From: Leucogyrophana mollusca
Lineage: Eukaryota; Basidiomycota; Agaricomycetes; Boletales
Direction of reading: 5' to 3'
Assembly: GCA_021014945.1 (NCBI GenBank)
Contig: MU266574.1
Coordinates: 1-40,507, forward strand
Length of the DNA stretch: 40,507 bases
Part shown: piece after piece, positions 11,201 through 22,900 of the stretch
Numbering within the stretch: the first letter of the stretch is position 1
How the letters are laid out: each line of letters begins with the position of its first letter
Program-made: the position numbers and the translations under genes
Notes under the pieces: generated by a model
What the model saw: the letters and a program-made list of their open reading frames with translations, nothing else
Database searches by the model: none
Told to the model about the DNA's origin: nothing

Positions 11201-12063
11201 CTTTCTTGGTCCTCCTTGATACCTCCTTATTAACGTGCTACCAGTTTCCGAATGGTCGTCCTGGCCGATGAACTGCTGGAGTCGTTCTTTGAGACTGATT
11301 TATCAGCATCTTTCAGACTGGAACCTGTCCCAGACTTAGAGTTGCCTCCGTCCAGTAGTGGATTCTTGGGTGATCTGTGGTCTAACATCGCTACTGTTGA
11401 CAACAAGAAGATGTTCCACAAGCTAAGCGACGAGCTTGGGAAGACCATTGGAAAACATCAGGTGAGTTTTTCGGGATTAGACATTGTGTACTGAGTAATT
11501 TTGGATCAAGGTTGTCTATCGTCCAACAATAGGACGGTACACGAAACTGGAAGAACCCAAAGCGCGCGAGTCGTTGGTATCGCCAACGACGAAGGCAAAC
11601 ATGTCTTCTTCGGACACCAATACTCTAGCGACTTCCAAGTCGTCATCGTCTACGCTGACCGTCGATGCCGTAGCTGCTCAGGACGCGCCCTTGTCTGCCG
11701 CCCTATCGTCTGCAGCATTCTCTCCCATGCCCCATATGCAGGCTGTCAACGCTGCATTTATGGAGAGAACGCCCTTCGCGATTGACGACGCTGGCGACGA
11801 CGATGACAGTGACCTGGAAAGTGACCACGAAGGGGACGACGATCAAGTCCTAGACGAGGTCAGCACCTGCCATACTGGGTCGTCTGTTTTGCTCACCAAT
11901 CATTTCGCCCAGGTCGATGCGTTCCTCGAGGCTCATGACTCTGGACTAACAGATGCGGACAAAGAGCTGGCCAAAGGTGAGTGCCCTGACTACCCATATT
12001 GATGCACGTTTCTCAGCACCATTGCAAATGTCAGATCTCATAGATGCTGAACCAGTCAAATAG
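8221..12063 (+). CDS. Rab GTPase-activating protein, GRAM-TBC-EF-hand (Gyp2/TBC1D8-9 type)
   Basis: Stimulates GTP hydrolysis on a Rab/Ypt GTPase in membrane traffic. Exons: 8221-8409, 8464-8628, 8685-8965, 9017-9063, 9113-9432, 9483-9514, 9561-9632, 9680-9829, 9872-9958, 10009-10013, 10068-10128, 10180-10639, 10693-10785, 10834-10971, 11023-11192, 11245-11461, 11511-11858, 11913-11976, 12035-12063; 975 residues. Seen: a GRAM-like region ([20 protein letters not shown]); a TBC domain with the catalytic IEKDLHR (Arg299) and YCQ (Gln334), so the dual-finger residues are present; an EF-hand loop at 680-691 with all acidic ligands, suggesting Ca2+ binding; and an acidic, Ser-rich C-terminus. The intron at 8629-8684 begins with GC. 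Exon 10 is only 5 nt. The N-terminus may be incomplete. Confidence 0.92.
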
Positions 12064-12244
12064 TCTACTTTCCAGGGCTGTAGTCAATCGTCGCACTATC
12101 AACCATCTGTCGATCTTGTACCCCTTACATTGCTCAGCTTTCGAATTCTCACTAGCGGAGATTATTGTACACCAGATAACAAACACAAAGATACAATGAA
12201 GGATATGAATGAAAAATACACACTTCGGGCATGCCTTATGTCGA

Positions 12245-13726
<1,482 letters not shown>

Positions 13727-13890
13727 GATTTATCGTCGAAGATTCTGGATTGACACTGGGCAGGCAGTCCCGAGCTGGATCGAGGACGAGTTTGTCTGTG
13801 TTTGGCTGCGCCTTGGGGAATCAACAAACCACAACAACGAGTTTTCGCCTTCACAGTTCTGACGAGTTTTGGGTGGCCTATTCTGCTTCG
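13727..13890. promoter_or_regulatory. Short divergent promoter region, WDR5-like / EngB
   Basis: Only 164 bases separate the ATG of the WDR5-like gene (- strand, 13726) from the ATG of the EngB-type gene (+ strand, 13891), so both must be driven from this interval or from within the neighbouring first exons. I see no TATA box. The EngB frame stays open upstream to about 13750 but has no other ATG. Confidence 0.5.
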
Positions 13891-14928
13891 ATGCAAGCTT
13901 GGGTCTCTGCTCGGAAAGGTTTCTGCCATGCTACGGTAAAAGTACACCCTCTCGCTGGGCTATCCAGTGCAAGTCCAGCCAGATATATAACCACTGGCGC
14001 AAAAAGTGTCTTCAAAGACGCCAAATCCGCGGAGTTCCTTGCCGCGGTTGCGGACCGCAACTCTTTTCCTCGCCTGAACCGCATCCCGGAAGTGAGTACT
14101 AAGTCACCATCCGCACTTTCTGAGACTGACTTGTTATATCATCGTCATTCGGAAGGTAATCGTCACCGGTTAGCTCCCGACAACTTCATAGCTGCAGTTT
14201 TCTCCTCTGAAGGTGTCGCTGCTGGGAAACTGCACCCACATACAGGCCGCGCTAACGTTGGGAAGTCATCTCTCCTAAACGCCGTCCTTGGGCGCAAAGA
14301 TCTCCTTTTTACTAGTAAAAAAGCCGTTCGTGTGCCACCATGATTTACACGTAAATTTGTCGCTGACGTCGCGTCTCTCCTTTATCTGATCAATCAGGGG
14401 CGTACGCAGACGTTGAACTTCTATCGCGTGGGTCAGCACCCTGGACGACTCGTGGTCGTTGACTCTCCAGGGTATGGTGCAAGAGGACGACCTGAATGGG
14501 GTGCGGTATTCCATCATTACCTGGAGACCCGTGATGAGTGGGTTAGCCGTCTAAACCTGTCTGGTCACGAAACTGATGCGTGATGTGATTCGCCTACTTT
14601 GGTGGTTTTAAGGTTGCGACGTATTTACGTGCTTCTTGCCGCGACACACGGGGTCACCCCCGCCGATCAAGCCATGCTTTCATCTCTCGACGCCCAGGTG
14701 CAAGCAGTTGCAGGAACCCAGTTCACGCTGCAAGCTATCATAACAAAAGCCGATACTCTCCATCGAGAGGGGCGAGAGCAGGTGGAACAAATTCGCAAGG
14801 ACGTTTTCAAGGCATCTCCGACCTGCCTGCCACCTATCATCACTGCCTGTCCAACATCAGGGGGGGTTTCCTCCTTGGGCGTGGAGGAAGTGAGGAGATC
14901 AATTGTGGAGGCTTGTGGGATTGTTTGA
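13891..14928 (+). CDS. Mitochondrial EngB/YihA-type GTP-binding protein
   Basis: TRAFAC-class GTPase of the EngB/YsxC family, expected to help large mitoribosomal subunit assembly. Exons 13891-14091, 14156-14168, 14246-14325, 14398-14537, 14613-14928; 249 residues. Seen: a basic, Ser/Ala-rich start (MQAWVSARKGFCHATVKV) typical of a mitochondrial presequence; the P-loop GRANVGKSS (72-80); GRTQT (99-103) with the switch I Thr; DSPGYG (120-125); and the G4 motif TKAD (189-192). The P-loop is reached through a 13-nt exon (14156-14168) and split by the following intron. All GTP-binding motifs are present, so the gene looks functional. Confidence 0.88.
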
Positions 14929-15277
14929 TAGGGCGCCAAGGGCGTCCGCGTAGAACGGGGGATCCCGTACTCGTTCGGCTCCACAAACCGACCCGAACGT
15001 TATGCGTACTCACGTCTTGTCCGAGGATAGCGTGAATTTTTCAAGATGATTGCGCAACATGATAAGCCGCCTGGCGGTCTTTGAGTGGTGTCGGTGACGA
15101 CCTACAAAAATTCCATCAAATGTCTCTTCCCACGTTGTAAAGGAGGGTATGGGGATACCAGCCCACAATCGATGTACCTTGTACCTCGTCCTGCTCTATC
15201 TAGCATCTTCGAGGAGTAAGTGGGAGTAATTCGTGGCAGGGTCAACACGATGAGTTACCTTGCCGTCGGCATTAATC

Positions 15278-15328
15278 GGCAGGTCCCGCCAATCCGGCGG
15301 TCATACTTGCCGCATTGGCGGGACTGCC
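15278..15328. repeat. GC-rich imperfect inverted repeat (hairpin)
   Basis: Arms 15278-15297 and 15310-15328 are complementary over 18-19 positions with one extra base and one mismatch, separated by a 12-base loop. The core of each arm is TCCCGCCAAT and ATTGGCGGGA. Such a perfect E2F-like/palindromic GC core within neutral DNA suggests a protein-binding site, the tip of a small repeat or a transposon end rather than chance. Confidence 0.6.
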
Positions 15329-16051
15329 ACAAGTCCCTTGACAAATTCATAAGCTTTCATTTTTGTATTCCAACAAGACTTCCATTCGCTCCGCTATTGT
15401 TTCGCTGTCTGAGATCCGGTCAAAGACATCTCTCCGCGTTTGAGATACAATCCCCCAGCGCTGTTCGGTTGGCTTTGTGCTAATTTTGCCGAGGGCTTCA
15501 GTTGTGTATGTCTTTGGACCTTCAGTGCTCAAGCGCCGAGTTCCAAATGCGTTGACGGCGGCAGCAGTCTCATCGGCGTCATTAAATTACAAGGAAACGC
15601 AACCCCCGATCAAACTATTTGCTGTATCTTGTGATACCAAGTTTAACACCCCCATTTCAATTGGAATGGATGCGCAGGTGGAATTGTGGGTCTCGACCGC
15701 TTGGCGTCGCTTCCAGGTGCTTCCTCGGTGTCACCGTGTTGTCACCTGCTATCGCGCATTCTGCATCCTGTGTGCTGTTTCAGGCGCAGGGACGGTAATC
15801 TACGGTATCTTATTCGTCGAATCCGGTCGAAAATTTCAGAAATCCGCACGGCCGTAATGGTGTCCGTGGATATAATGTGGTCTGCGCAAAATTTGGTCTG
15901 TAGATTTCTTTGTTCACGATAACTCAAGCCCCTCGCTCGAGGCGGTGAGCACGAGACGATCCCAACGCTTACAATTCACCTGCAGGGTAGTCACCCGCGT
16001 ACCTTCATTCACGCAAACCAGCACGTTGCCATTCAATCAACGTTTCACACC

Positions 16052-16525
16052 ATGTCGCTCGGTCCCACCACATACACAAGCATCTCCGCGACGCTTCTTT
16101 CTATATTCTCCTTCTCGTCCACGCCCCCACCTTATAATCACTGGCACGTGGGGTGCGCACGGGATCCATATGAGAATAGTTCGGAGGTGTTCATCTCCAT
16201 CGCGCCATGTGTCGCGATCCCTGTGCCTAACGGCGTCGCGTACGACGGCGCCAGGCAGGCTGCAAGACAACGCACGCAGAGTTTTGCTCTAACGGAGCTG
16301 TCTGATCCGCCTCCTGCCGATCATCATTCTCTGCTGAAAGTATCCCAGCAGTATGGCACGGCTCCGAGAGTGCGGAAGACGAGCGGTCCGAAGGCGCTGG
16401 TTGCAGCGCCTGTATTGTGCGACGGTGTTGACGTCGGAATGTGGAAAATGGGTGGTTTGAGGGGTAGCGATTTACCTACCCGGGCTTCTAAAATTAGCCC
16501 AAGACGGAGTGCCTCTTGCTCCTGA
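16052..16525 (+). CDS. Hypothetical ORF, 157 codons
   Basis: Uninterrupted frame of 157 codons starting at an ATG with a good context (CACC before it) and a pyrimidine-rich upstream stretch. The N-terminus is moderately hydrophobic (LGPTTYTSISATLLSIFSF), then turns polar with scattered Cys, Pro and basic residues. I recognise no domain. It has no introns in an intron-rich neighbourhood, and the opposite strand also has open frames over the same bases, so it may be chance. Confidence 0.2.
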   Translation: MSLGPTTYTSISATLLSIFSFSSTPPPYNHWHVGCARDPYENSSEVFISIAPCVAIPVPNGVAYDGARQAARQRTQSFALTELSDPPPADHHSLLKVSQQYGTAPRVRKTSGPKALVAAPVLCDGVDVGMWKMGGLRGSDLPTRASKISPRRSASCS

Positions 16526-17512
16526 TCTTGGGAGAGCTACGTAAGTTCTGATTTTTTCTTGATACGAAGAAATACTGATCTTTCGATGATCACAGTGACC
16601 TAGCTTCTTGGTATGCTTGACTATCTTGGACTGCTTATCTCTGAGAGACATTCTGGTTCCAAAAGTTTGCACCGTTGGTTGAGATGACAATCAGCCAGTA
16701 CACATATTCGTTCCAGCGACGTTATACTGCAATTGCTGTCGTGTGCAAACACTGTTACTGTGGTAGCGTTAGTAATCCTTCGAATGAGCTGTAGCTGAGG
16801 CTCCAGTGCTGTAATCGTAGCGATCTGTTGTAGGACTGTACTTAGCCTTGCCACTGGCGCTATACATTCTATGCCCCCCCTCCCCCTAGAACTGTTGCGA
16901 AGATCAATCTTCACGTACCGGTATTGTTGTCCACGCAAAAACATTCCAGTGGACGCGAATTTTGTGGGAGACAGAAGACGTTGATGACGAGAGGATGCTC
17001 ATGCTGTTAACAGAACGGTGGAATGACAAGTAGCGGGAAGAGTAGTAATATAATAACGGCTTTAATCCACAATGTGGGGTAATGTTGGTGTCCCGAGGGT
17101 TCGTAATCATCCTACAGCCAATCCACAGCACGTACAACTCACGTCACGACCTGGTTAGACATTTGAATCTCGCGGTCCATTTTGCCACCCCCAGTTGGTG
17201 AAGGGGACCATCGGGGATACGAAGAAGCATAACCTTTACGCACTTGCAATTTGACTGATGCAAGAGTTGCGGACACACGCGTCCTATGACGTTGCAGTGA
17301 TACACTGTATTAAAACCCTTAAGTCAAATACACAAGACGGAGGTATACCTCCGAACGCCCAACTTCTTCCTTATGAATTGGTCACGCAAGAGCGGCACGG
17401 TAGAGCGAGCTTTCGCGGGAGTGTAATAAGGAGGCTGAGTGGGGAAGTAAGGGTTACTCGGAGCTTGCGGCACAAGCATGTTTACCAAGCGCCAATAGAA
17501 TTCATACCACTG

Positions 17513-18368
17513 TCACGTTTGAGGTAGTACATTTATAATTCTCCCATCATCACCAATGACTCGGAACCGCACTGTCTGGGAGTCAAGTCAAGTCAAAGAG
17601 GATAAGAGCACACACGTACATGGTGTGAAGGCCTCGCCTTTGGCTTTTCGTATGCTCGTAAAGTACAGCGTGCCTGAGCCTACCAGGATGGTCAGCAACG
17701 GAGTAGTCATGAGTATCATGATATCCCAGAAGCCACGAAAGGAGTCACGTGGATAGGAGAGTGAAAAACCACTGACCTCGATGACCTTTCAGCCGAAAGC
17801 TCAGGTCTACATTGCCTTGGGGAAGATTGATCTTCGGAGCAGGTTCACGTCACTCCTAACCTTTACCACGATATAGATCTACACGTACCGCACCGTGTAT
17901 CCAAGGGTCCCCGTTCAGATACCATGCCGGCTCGGGACGGATAGCGTCACCCAGCATCTCCCTCAACTCTTGGTTGTCTCGTACATTTTGCAAAATCTGT
18001 TTTACCACAGAGCTCGAGAGCTTCTCTTGGTTGGTCGCAAAAAGCAAGAAGGCAGCCCAGGCTGATACGCCAACGGTGGCGAACGCAAGTATGAACGGCC
18101 ACGGTTTCTGTCCAGATGTCTTAGTCTTAGCGCGGTGTGAAGATTTTGGTAAGTTTCAGCGCACTTGTACGTGAGGAAGGTCTGAGTGCTGGGTCGGTCG
18201 TGTATAGTAAAGCCGCGGTTTGGAGGGTGCGGAGAAGGTTTCGACGTTGGGCTCTTGAGTGGGTGGTGATGGTCGAGGTAGCTCGGTGACGGTTGCGTAA
18301 AGCCGATGGCGAGATGAAGAGAGACGCTTTAGTGTTGATATTCGTGCATTACGAATACTGAAAGACAT
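17513..18368 (-). CDS. COA1: Cytochrome oxidase assembly protein Coa1
   Basis: Inner-membrane factor for early assembly of cytochrome c oxidase. Exons in reading order: 18368-18165, 18119-17883, 17831-17777, 17679-17620, 17571-17513; 204 residues. Seen: a basic presequence with a likely cleavage region around RLYATV; one membrane segment (WPFILAFATVGVSAWAAFLLF); then the family signature FATNQEKLSSSVVKQIL, GDAIRPEPAWYLNGDPWI, INLPQGNVDLSFRLKGHRG and GTLYFTSIRKAKGEAFT, ending RFRVIGDDGRIINVL. Known: this block order defines fungal Coa1. All splice phases agree. The end of exon 1 could instead be two codons earlier (donor GTACAA), a minor uncertainty. Confidence 0.92.
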
Positions 18369-19175
18369 CGCGTAGCGCAGGACAAAATATCAAGAAAGTA
18401 TTGGTGTTGTGAGACAAGACTCAAAGAGGTCAAGTCTTCAAGATGTTACTGTGTGGCTGTGCCAAAGGCTGGTGCCAACTCCGAGTCCCGCGCCCGTCCG
18501 CTCGTTCCGCTGACACTTATTCGCCTTTATGTTCATACCGTGAAACATGCGTGTTACTACATAAAATATGGGTACGCTAGTGGAGGTGCATGTGTCTTCG
18601 GGGTTTGGTTTCTGGAGGTGACCTTGTGTGATACCTCGAATCCCTGCCATGGCTGGAACGAAGACCAGGGTGTGCCCCTATTTAGGCCCACATGGCGGTC
18701 TTTTGAGAGAATTGGCACGGCGGCGGGGTTGTCGATATGGATTTGGAGGATATTCACTCGTAATCGAAGCGATATTCTCTGTCGTGTTGTGAAAATCCCA
18801 CAAGGTCATCGGAGGACATTTACGAGGCGCTTATCCAAATAATATGAGGCACAGTTTAGTCGTCTCTCAGATGTCCGAGCAGGGGTTTTGGAAAATTTGT
18901 CTGAAAGGGAGGGAAGTACAGTTAGTAACTAGCACGCTCCGTACCTAGTGTCCCATAGGCAGATCACTGCATAGGAACGACTGTAGCATAGAAATTGAAA
19001 TATTGTGCCAGATGTGCACACTGATTTATCATTTTATTTTCAAGTGAAGAACACTGGCATTTTTCCTGCGAAGGATTAGAGGTGAGGAGAGTGTAGGTGA
19101 TAATTAGGGTATGATACATTATCCACGTAACTCGTAGTCTTTCCGGGTGACTGTAGGCATAGTTCATCCCAACGG
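18369..19175. other. Intergenic region between COA1 and ZIM17
   Basis: No supported gene. The 129-codon + strand frame at 18453-18842 and the - strand frame under it have no recognisable domain and no homologous look. The COA1 promoter must lie in the first few hundred bases; I see no clear TATA box. Confidence 0.45.
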
Positions 19176-19741
19176 TCAGTCCTCTGCATATTCCACAACG
19201 CCACCCGCATCTAGCCTCCCCCGGCGAACTTTCTCGCCTCGTGCACGGAGGATGTCTTCCACCGTCCTAAGCTTACCCTCTTCCGTACTGTCTTTGAACC
19301 ATCCGAGATGGTCCGCTATGAGGTGTCTGTTGGGGAAACAAAACGTCAGTCGCCATATCCCAAGAACCCGACGGATTCTACGTACCGATTCTTACACCCT
19401 GGGCATTGTACAAGTACGATGCCGCGCTCGTATGAGCGCTTCGTGAATGTATGTGATGAGCGGGTTGAACAGTCAGGTGCTGTGCAAGTGAAGGTGAGAG
19501 ATAGACGGGGTTCAAGAGGCTGAGTGGTAAGTGGCTGGGAGGGAGGGGAGAGTGCGGATGATGAGGGTTCCGGTGAGGATGGTGACGCTGGAGGTGCAGA
19601 TGTATTCGAGTTCTGTCTAATCACACCCAGCCTGAGTCTAAGCTGAACAGAAACCGACGCAGGAAGCGACCGGTGAGAGGAAACGAGTGGGCGCCATGGA
19701 GGCGCAACGCCAACACAACGAAATAGTCGAGAGGGCAGCAT
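19176..19741 (-). CDS. ZIM17: DNL-type zinc finger protein, mitochondrial Hsp70 escort (Zim17/Hep1)
   Basis: Keeps mitochondrial Hsp70 soluble in the matrix. Exons in reading order 19741-19386 and 19326-19176; 168 residues. Seen: an Arg/Ser-rich N-terminus (MLPSRLFRCVGVAPPW) fitting a mitochondrial presequence; a Ser/Pro linker; then the zinc ribbon with CTAPDC, TRSSHTF, SYERGIVLVQCPGCKNR and, after the single intron, HLIADHLGWF, the DNL-family block. The first metal pair is spaced C-x4-C rather than the C-x2-C I remember for yeast Zim17. The frame stays open upstream of 19741 but without an ATG, so this start is chosen. Confidence 0.92.
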
Positions 19742-19842
19742 TGCAGGAGTTAAAGAAACTGAGTACTGCACCCGCAACACAGATTACAAAGTTTGTGGAG
19801 GAGTGGTGATGTCACAGAAACTGTGACCGATTTGTGACCGTA

Positions 19843-19848
19843 ACGCGT
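19843..19848. promoter_or_regulatory. MCB element (ACGCGT) upstream of POL1
   Basis: Palindromic ACGCGT 98 bases before the POL1 ATG. Known: MCB boxes bind MBF-type factors and drive G1/S expression of replication genes, including POL1, in yeasts. The hexamer also occurs by chance elsewhere in this window, including inside coding sequence, so the position and the target gene are what support it. Confidence 0.5.
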
Positions 19849-19865
19849 TTCAGGCGGAGCTTCAA

Positions 19866-19890
19866 AGCGCGTGCAGTGGGGGCACGCGCT
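19866..19890. repeat. 9-bp perfect inverted repeat in the divergent promoter
   Basis: AGCGCGTGC at 19866-19874 and its exact complement GCACGCGCT at 19882-19890 with a 7-base spacer. Each arm contains a GCGCGT/ACGCGC core, one base off the MCB box 20 bases away. Likely a dimer-binding site. Confidence 0.6.
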
Positions 19891-19945
19891 TGTGGCGTGG
19901 ATGCATTGAATCCCTACACTGGTCCTTAGTCGCGACGCTGGAAAC

Positions 19946-22900
19946 ATGACTGAGAGGTCAAGGCGAACAAAAGGCGCCGTAGACAAGCTTGCAGAGTATA
20001 AGAGAGCGCGCGAGGGCGGCGGTCGCAAATGGAAGGTGAGTTGATCATACTGCAGGTCAATTCAGCAACTGAGGAAGTTGACCAGGCCGAAGAAGACGTT
20101 GCAATCTATGATGAGGTCACTGAGGATCAGTACAAGCATATTGTACGTGGAAGGCTGCAGAAGGACGACTTTGTTGTGGATGATGGTGTGGGTGGGTACA
20201 TGGATAATGGTATGGACGACTGGACAGGTCAGCCCGACGAAGATGCGGATGAGGACGATGATGACATCGACAGAAGGAAGAAATGTATGCCTTTTTATCA
20301 GGAATTCTTGGCTTTACTGACTCTGTCCCTGAAATCAAGCAAAGAACAAAGGCAAAGTAGCTGCGTCATCCAAGTCCAAAGCTAAACCCAAAGCGCCTCC
20401 TCCCATGGTCGAACCTTCGATCAGCGTATACCGCCCGGTTGTCTCCGCTGAGCAAGAAGACGATTTTATGGCTAATCTACTTGGAGGAATCGACGCCGCA
20501 CCTGCAGCACCAACGAAGAAATCCAGGAAGAGAAAACCGTCACCTATATCAGAGTACGACGATGCAGTGCCGGACTTCTCATCCTCACCTGTCCCATACC
20601 GCAGTCGATCGCGTTCTTATGGTGCCGATGCATCCTTTTCATCAGACGGTCCCGCAGACGATGGTGCTGCTTCTGGTCCCCCGTCAAGCGACTACGAAGA
20701 CTTCTCCACTATCATGAGCCCGAAGAAAAAGGCGCGGACATCGACTGGGACGGTTGGTATTACACCAGCTATTGCGCGCATGGGCAAGCTTGACGTACAT
20801 AGTGGCTCCGAAGACGCGTTCGACACGTCGATGGACATGGATGACCTCGACATGAACGCGTTCATGGATGTCGATGACGAGGACCTGGGGATAAAACCAG
20901 CAGTGAAAAAGGAGCCCGTTCCAGTTAAACTGGGCCCCAAACCGCTCATGAACGGGAATGGTCTCAAGAAAGAAGAGCCTGTTGCGCCATCATGGCTTTC
21001 CGTATACGACTCCCTAGCGGTAGCTTCAGATGACGCTTTGGGCTCGTCCTCATCCTCTGCTCCGTCCAAATCGAATATCAACGCACTGGAAGAGGACGGC
21101 ACTTTGCGGTTATTCTGGCTCGACTTCCTCGAACACAATGGCAAACTGTTCCTAACGGGCAAAGTCAAGGACAAGGCCTCTTCCACGTGGGTTTCCGCCT
21201 GCCTCGCTGTCGAGGGCCTCGAACGCAACCTATTCGTCCTCCCGCGATCGCTGCGAGTTGAGCAGGAAGAGACTGAGGACGGGGATTTGGTGATGCACGA
21301 GACGGATGTCGCACCGTCAAAGGCTGACGTGTATAACGACTTTGATCGCATCCGGAAGAAGCTAGGGATCAAGGCATGGAAAGGACGGTGGGTGAAAAGA
21401 GGCTATGCGTTCGATGAGAAGGATATTCCGAAGGAGGGAGAGTGGATGAAAGTCCTTTATCCCTTCGAAGGTGAATTATTTCTACCGATGCTCTGCTTAC
21501 AATTTGTGACGAAGGCCACACAGAATCGCAAGTTCCCATTGATGCGTGCTCACCGAATATTGCTCGTATTTTCGGCACGAACACGAGTGCGTTCGAGCTA
21601 TTTGTACTTAAGCGGAAGATCATGGGCCCATGCTGGCTCACGATCAAAAACGCCACTGTCGAGCACAAGGGCGTAAGTCTAATGGACCTTTGATCTCTCA
21701 GGAAGGAGTTCATAATGCTGATTTCACCGTTTTCTTATCAGATATCATGGTGTAAACTCGAAGCAAGTGTCTCTGACCCCAAAGACGTGACACCCATGGG
21801 TGACGGTGCTCCAGAGCCACCTCCCCTTACCATCATGAGTCTAGCCGTGCGGACCATTGTCAACCACCGCGAGAATAAGCGTGAGGTAGTTTGTGTCACA
21901 GGACGAGTGTGGCGAGATGGTAAGGATCATTACCGGTTGGCCCCGACGTGAACTTTCTGCTCATTGGCCCCTGCAGTCCAGTTGGACGATCCGACGCCCC
22001 CTGAACAGCTACCGTGCTCTGTACACACACTGATTCGACCTCTTGATCGATTCCCTCCCAAATTTGAAGCACAGGCTCGAGCAAATGGAAAAGGTGTCAT
22101 ATCACCGATGTTGAATGAACGGATGCTATTGAACAGTCTATTGGGCGCGTCATTTTTTCTTTAGCCATCCACCTCATCGTCCCTTATACCTGAGTTCTTA
22201 GTCGTTTTGCATAAAGCAGATCCAGACGTACTTGTCGGGCACGATTTCCTTGGTGTTTCACTCGATGTGCTCCTGGGTCGTATGAAAGACCTCAAGGCAG
22301 AGCATTGGTCGCGTCTCGGGCGCTTCAGGAGAGCCAAGTTCCCTATGGTCGGGCGACAGGGTATGAACCTGAAATTTCTGAACGGACGGCTCCTCTGCGA
22401 TCTCGCCAGCGACGGCGCACGGGTGCGTTACATGCTGTTTCGTGATCTTCGTGGATGGATCCGCTGACCGTACTCGTGCTCAACTACAGAGCATGATCTC
22501 ATCTACGACGTGGTCGCTCACGGAAATGTGCAAGACCCACCTCAAATCGGATCGCCAGGACATCGATCCTGACGATACCGCCTCGTACTTTGACGGCAGT
22601 GTATCCTCCCCGGACCTTCTCATGACCTTCGTGAGACATTGCGAGCTAGACGCTCACTACCAAATGGCTATCGCGTCCAAAGTGCAGATCCTTCCTCTGA
22701 CAAGACAGCTGACAAATCTAGCTGGGAATGCATGGTATGTAGCTTTGGTCATTCTCGCGAACTATGCGCTTACCTGCGAGGGTAGGAATAAGACGTTGAA
22801 TGGTGGACGTGCCGAGCGAAATGAGTACATTCTGCTGCACGAATTTCATCGGCTGAAATACATCTGCCCGGACAAAACGTTCGGAAAGAAGACTCCTAAG

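Larger units (their letters stand above)
14929..17512. other. Long gene-poor interval
   Basis: Between the convergent EngB and COA1 genes I find no gene I can support well. The interval contains a GC-rich hairpin at 15278-15328, an unassigned ORF at 16052-16525 (listed separately), and a 79-codon open frame on the - strand ending at 15347 (it includes GKISTKPTEQRWGIV and DVFDRISDSETIAERMEV) that has no usable ATG and no readable splice partners. Nothing else stands out. Confidence 0.5.
19742..19945. promoter_or_regulatory. Divergent promoter, ZIM17 / POL1
   Basis: The 204 bases between the two start codons hold a full ACGCGT (19843-19848), tandem GTGACC motifs just before it, and a perfect 9-base inverted repeat (19866-19874 and 19882-19890). 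No TATA box is seen. Shared control of a replication gene and a mitochondrial gene is plausible from the arrangement only. Confidence 0.6.

Noticed and set aside
13750..13890. Longer N-terminus for the EngB-type protein
   Set aside because: The frame is open but begins with TTG, not ATG, and the downstream ATG at 13891 already starts a good mitochondrial presequence.
15347..15583. 79-codon open frame on the - strand (VFDRISDSETIAERM)
   Set aside because: No ATG except near its end, stop immediately upstream in frame, no splice partners that give a longer protein and no recognised domain.
18453..18842. 129-codon + strand frame
   Set aside because: No domain, low-likelihood composition (many Trp/Cys/Tyr scattered), and no splice or start context that sets it apart from chance.
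20692..21372. 226-codon - strand frame opposite POL1
   Set aside because: Shadow of the Ser/Asp-rich N-terminal exon of POL1; no domain of its own.
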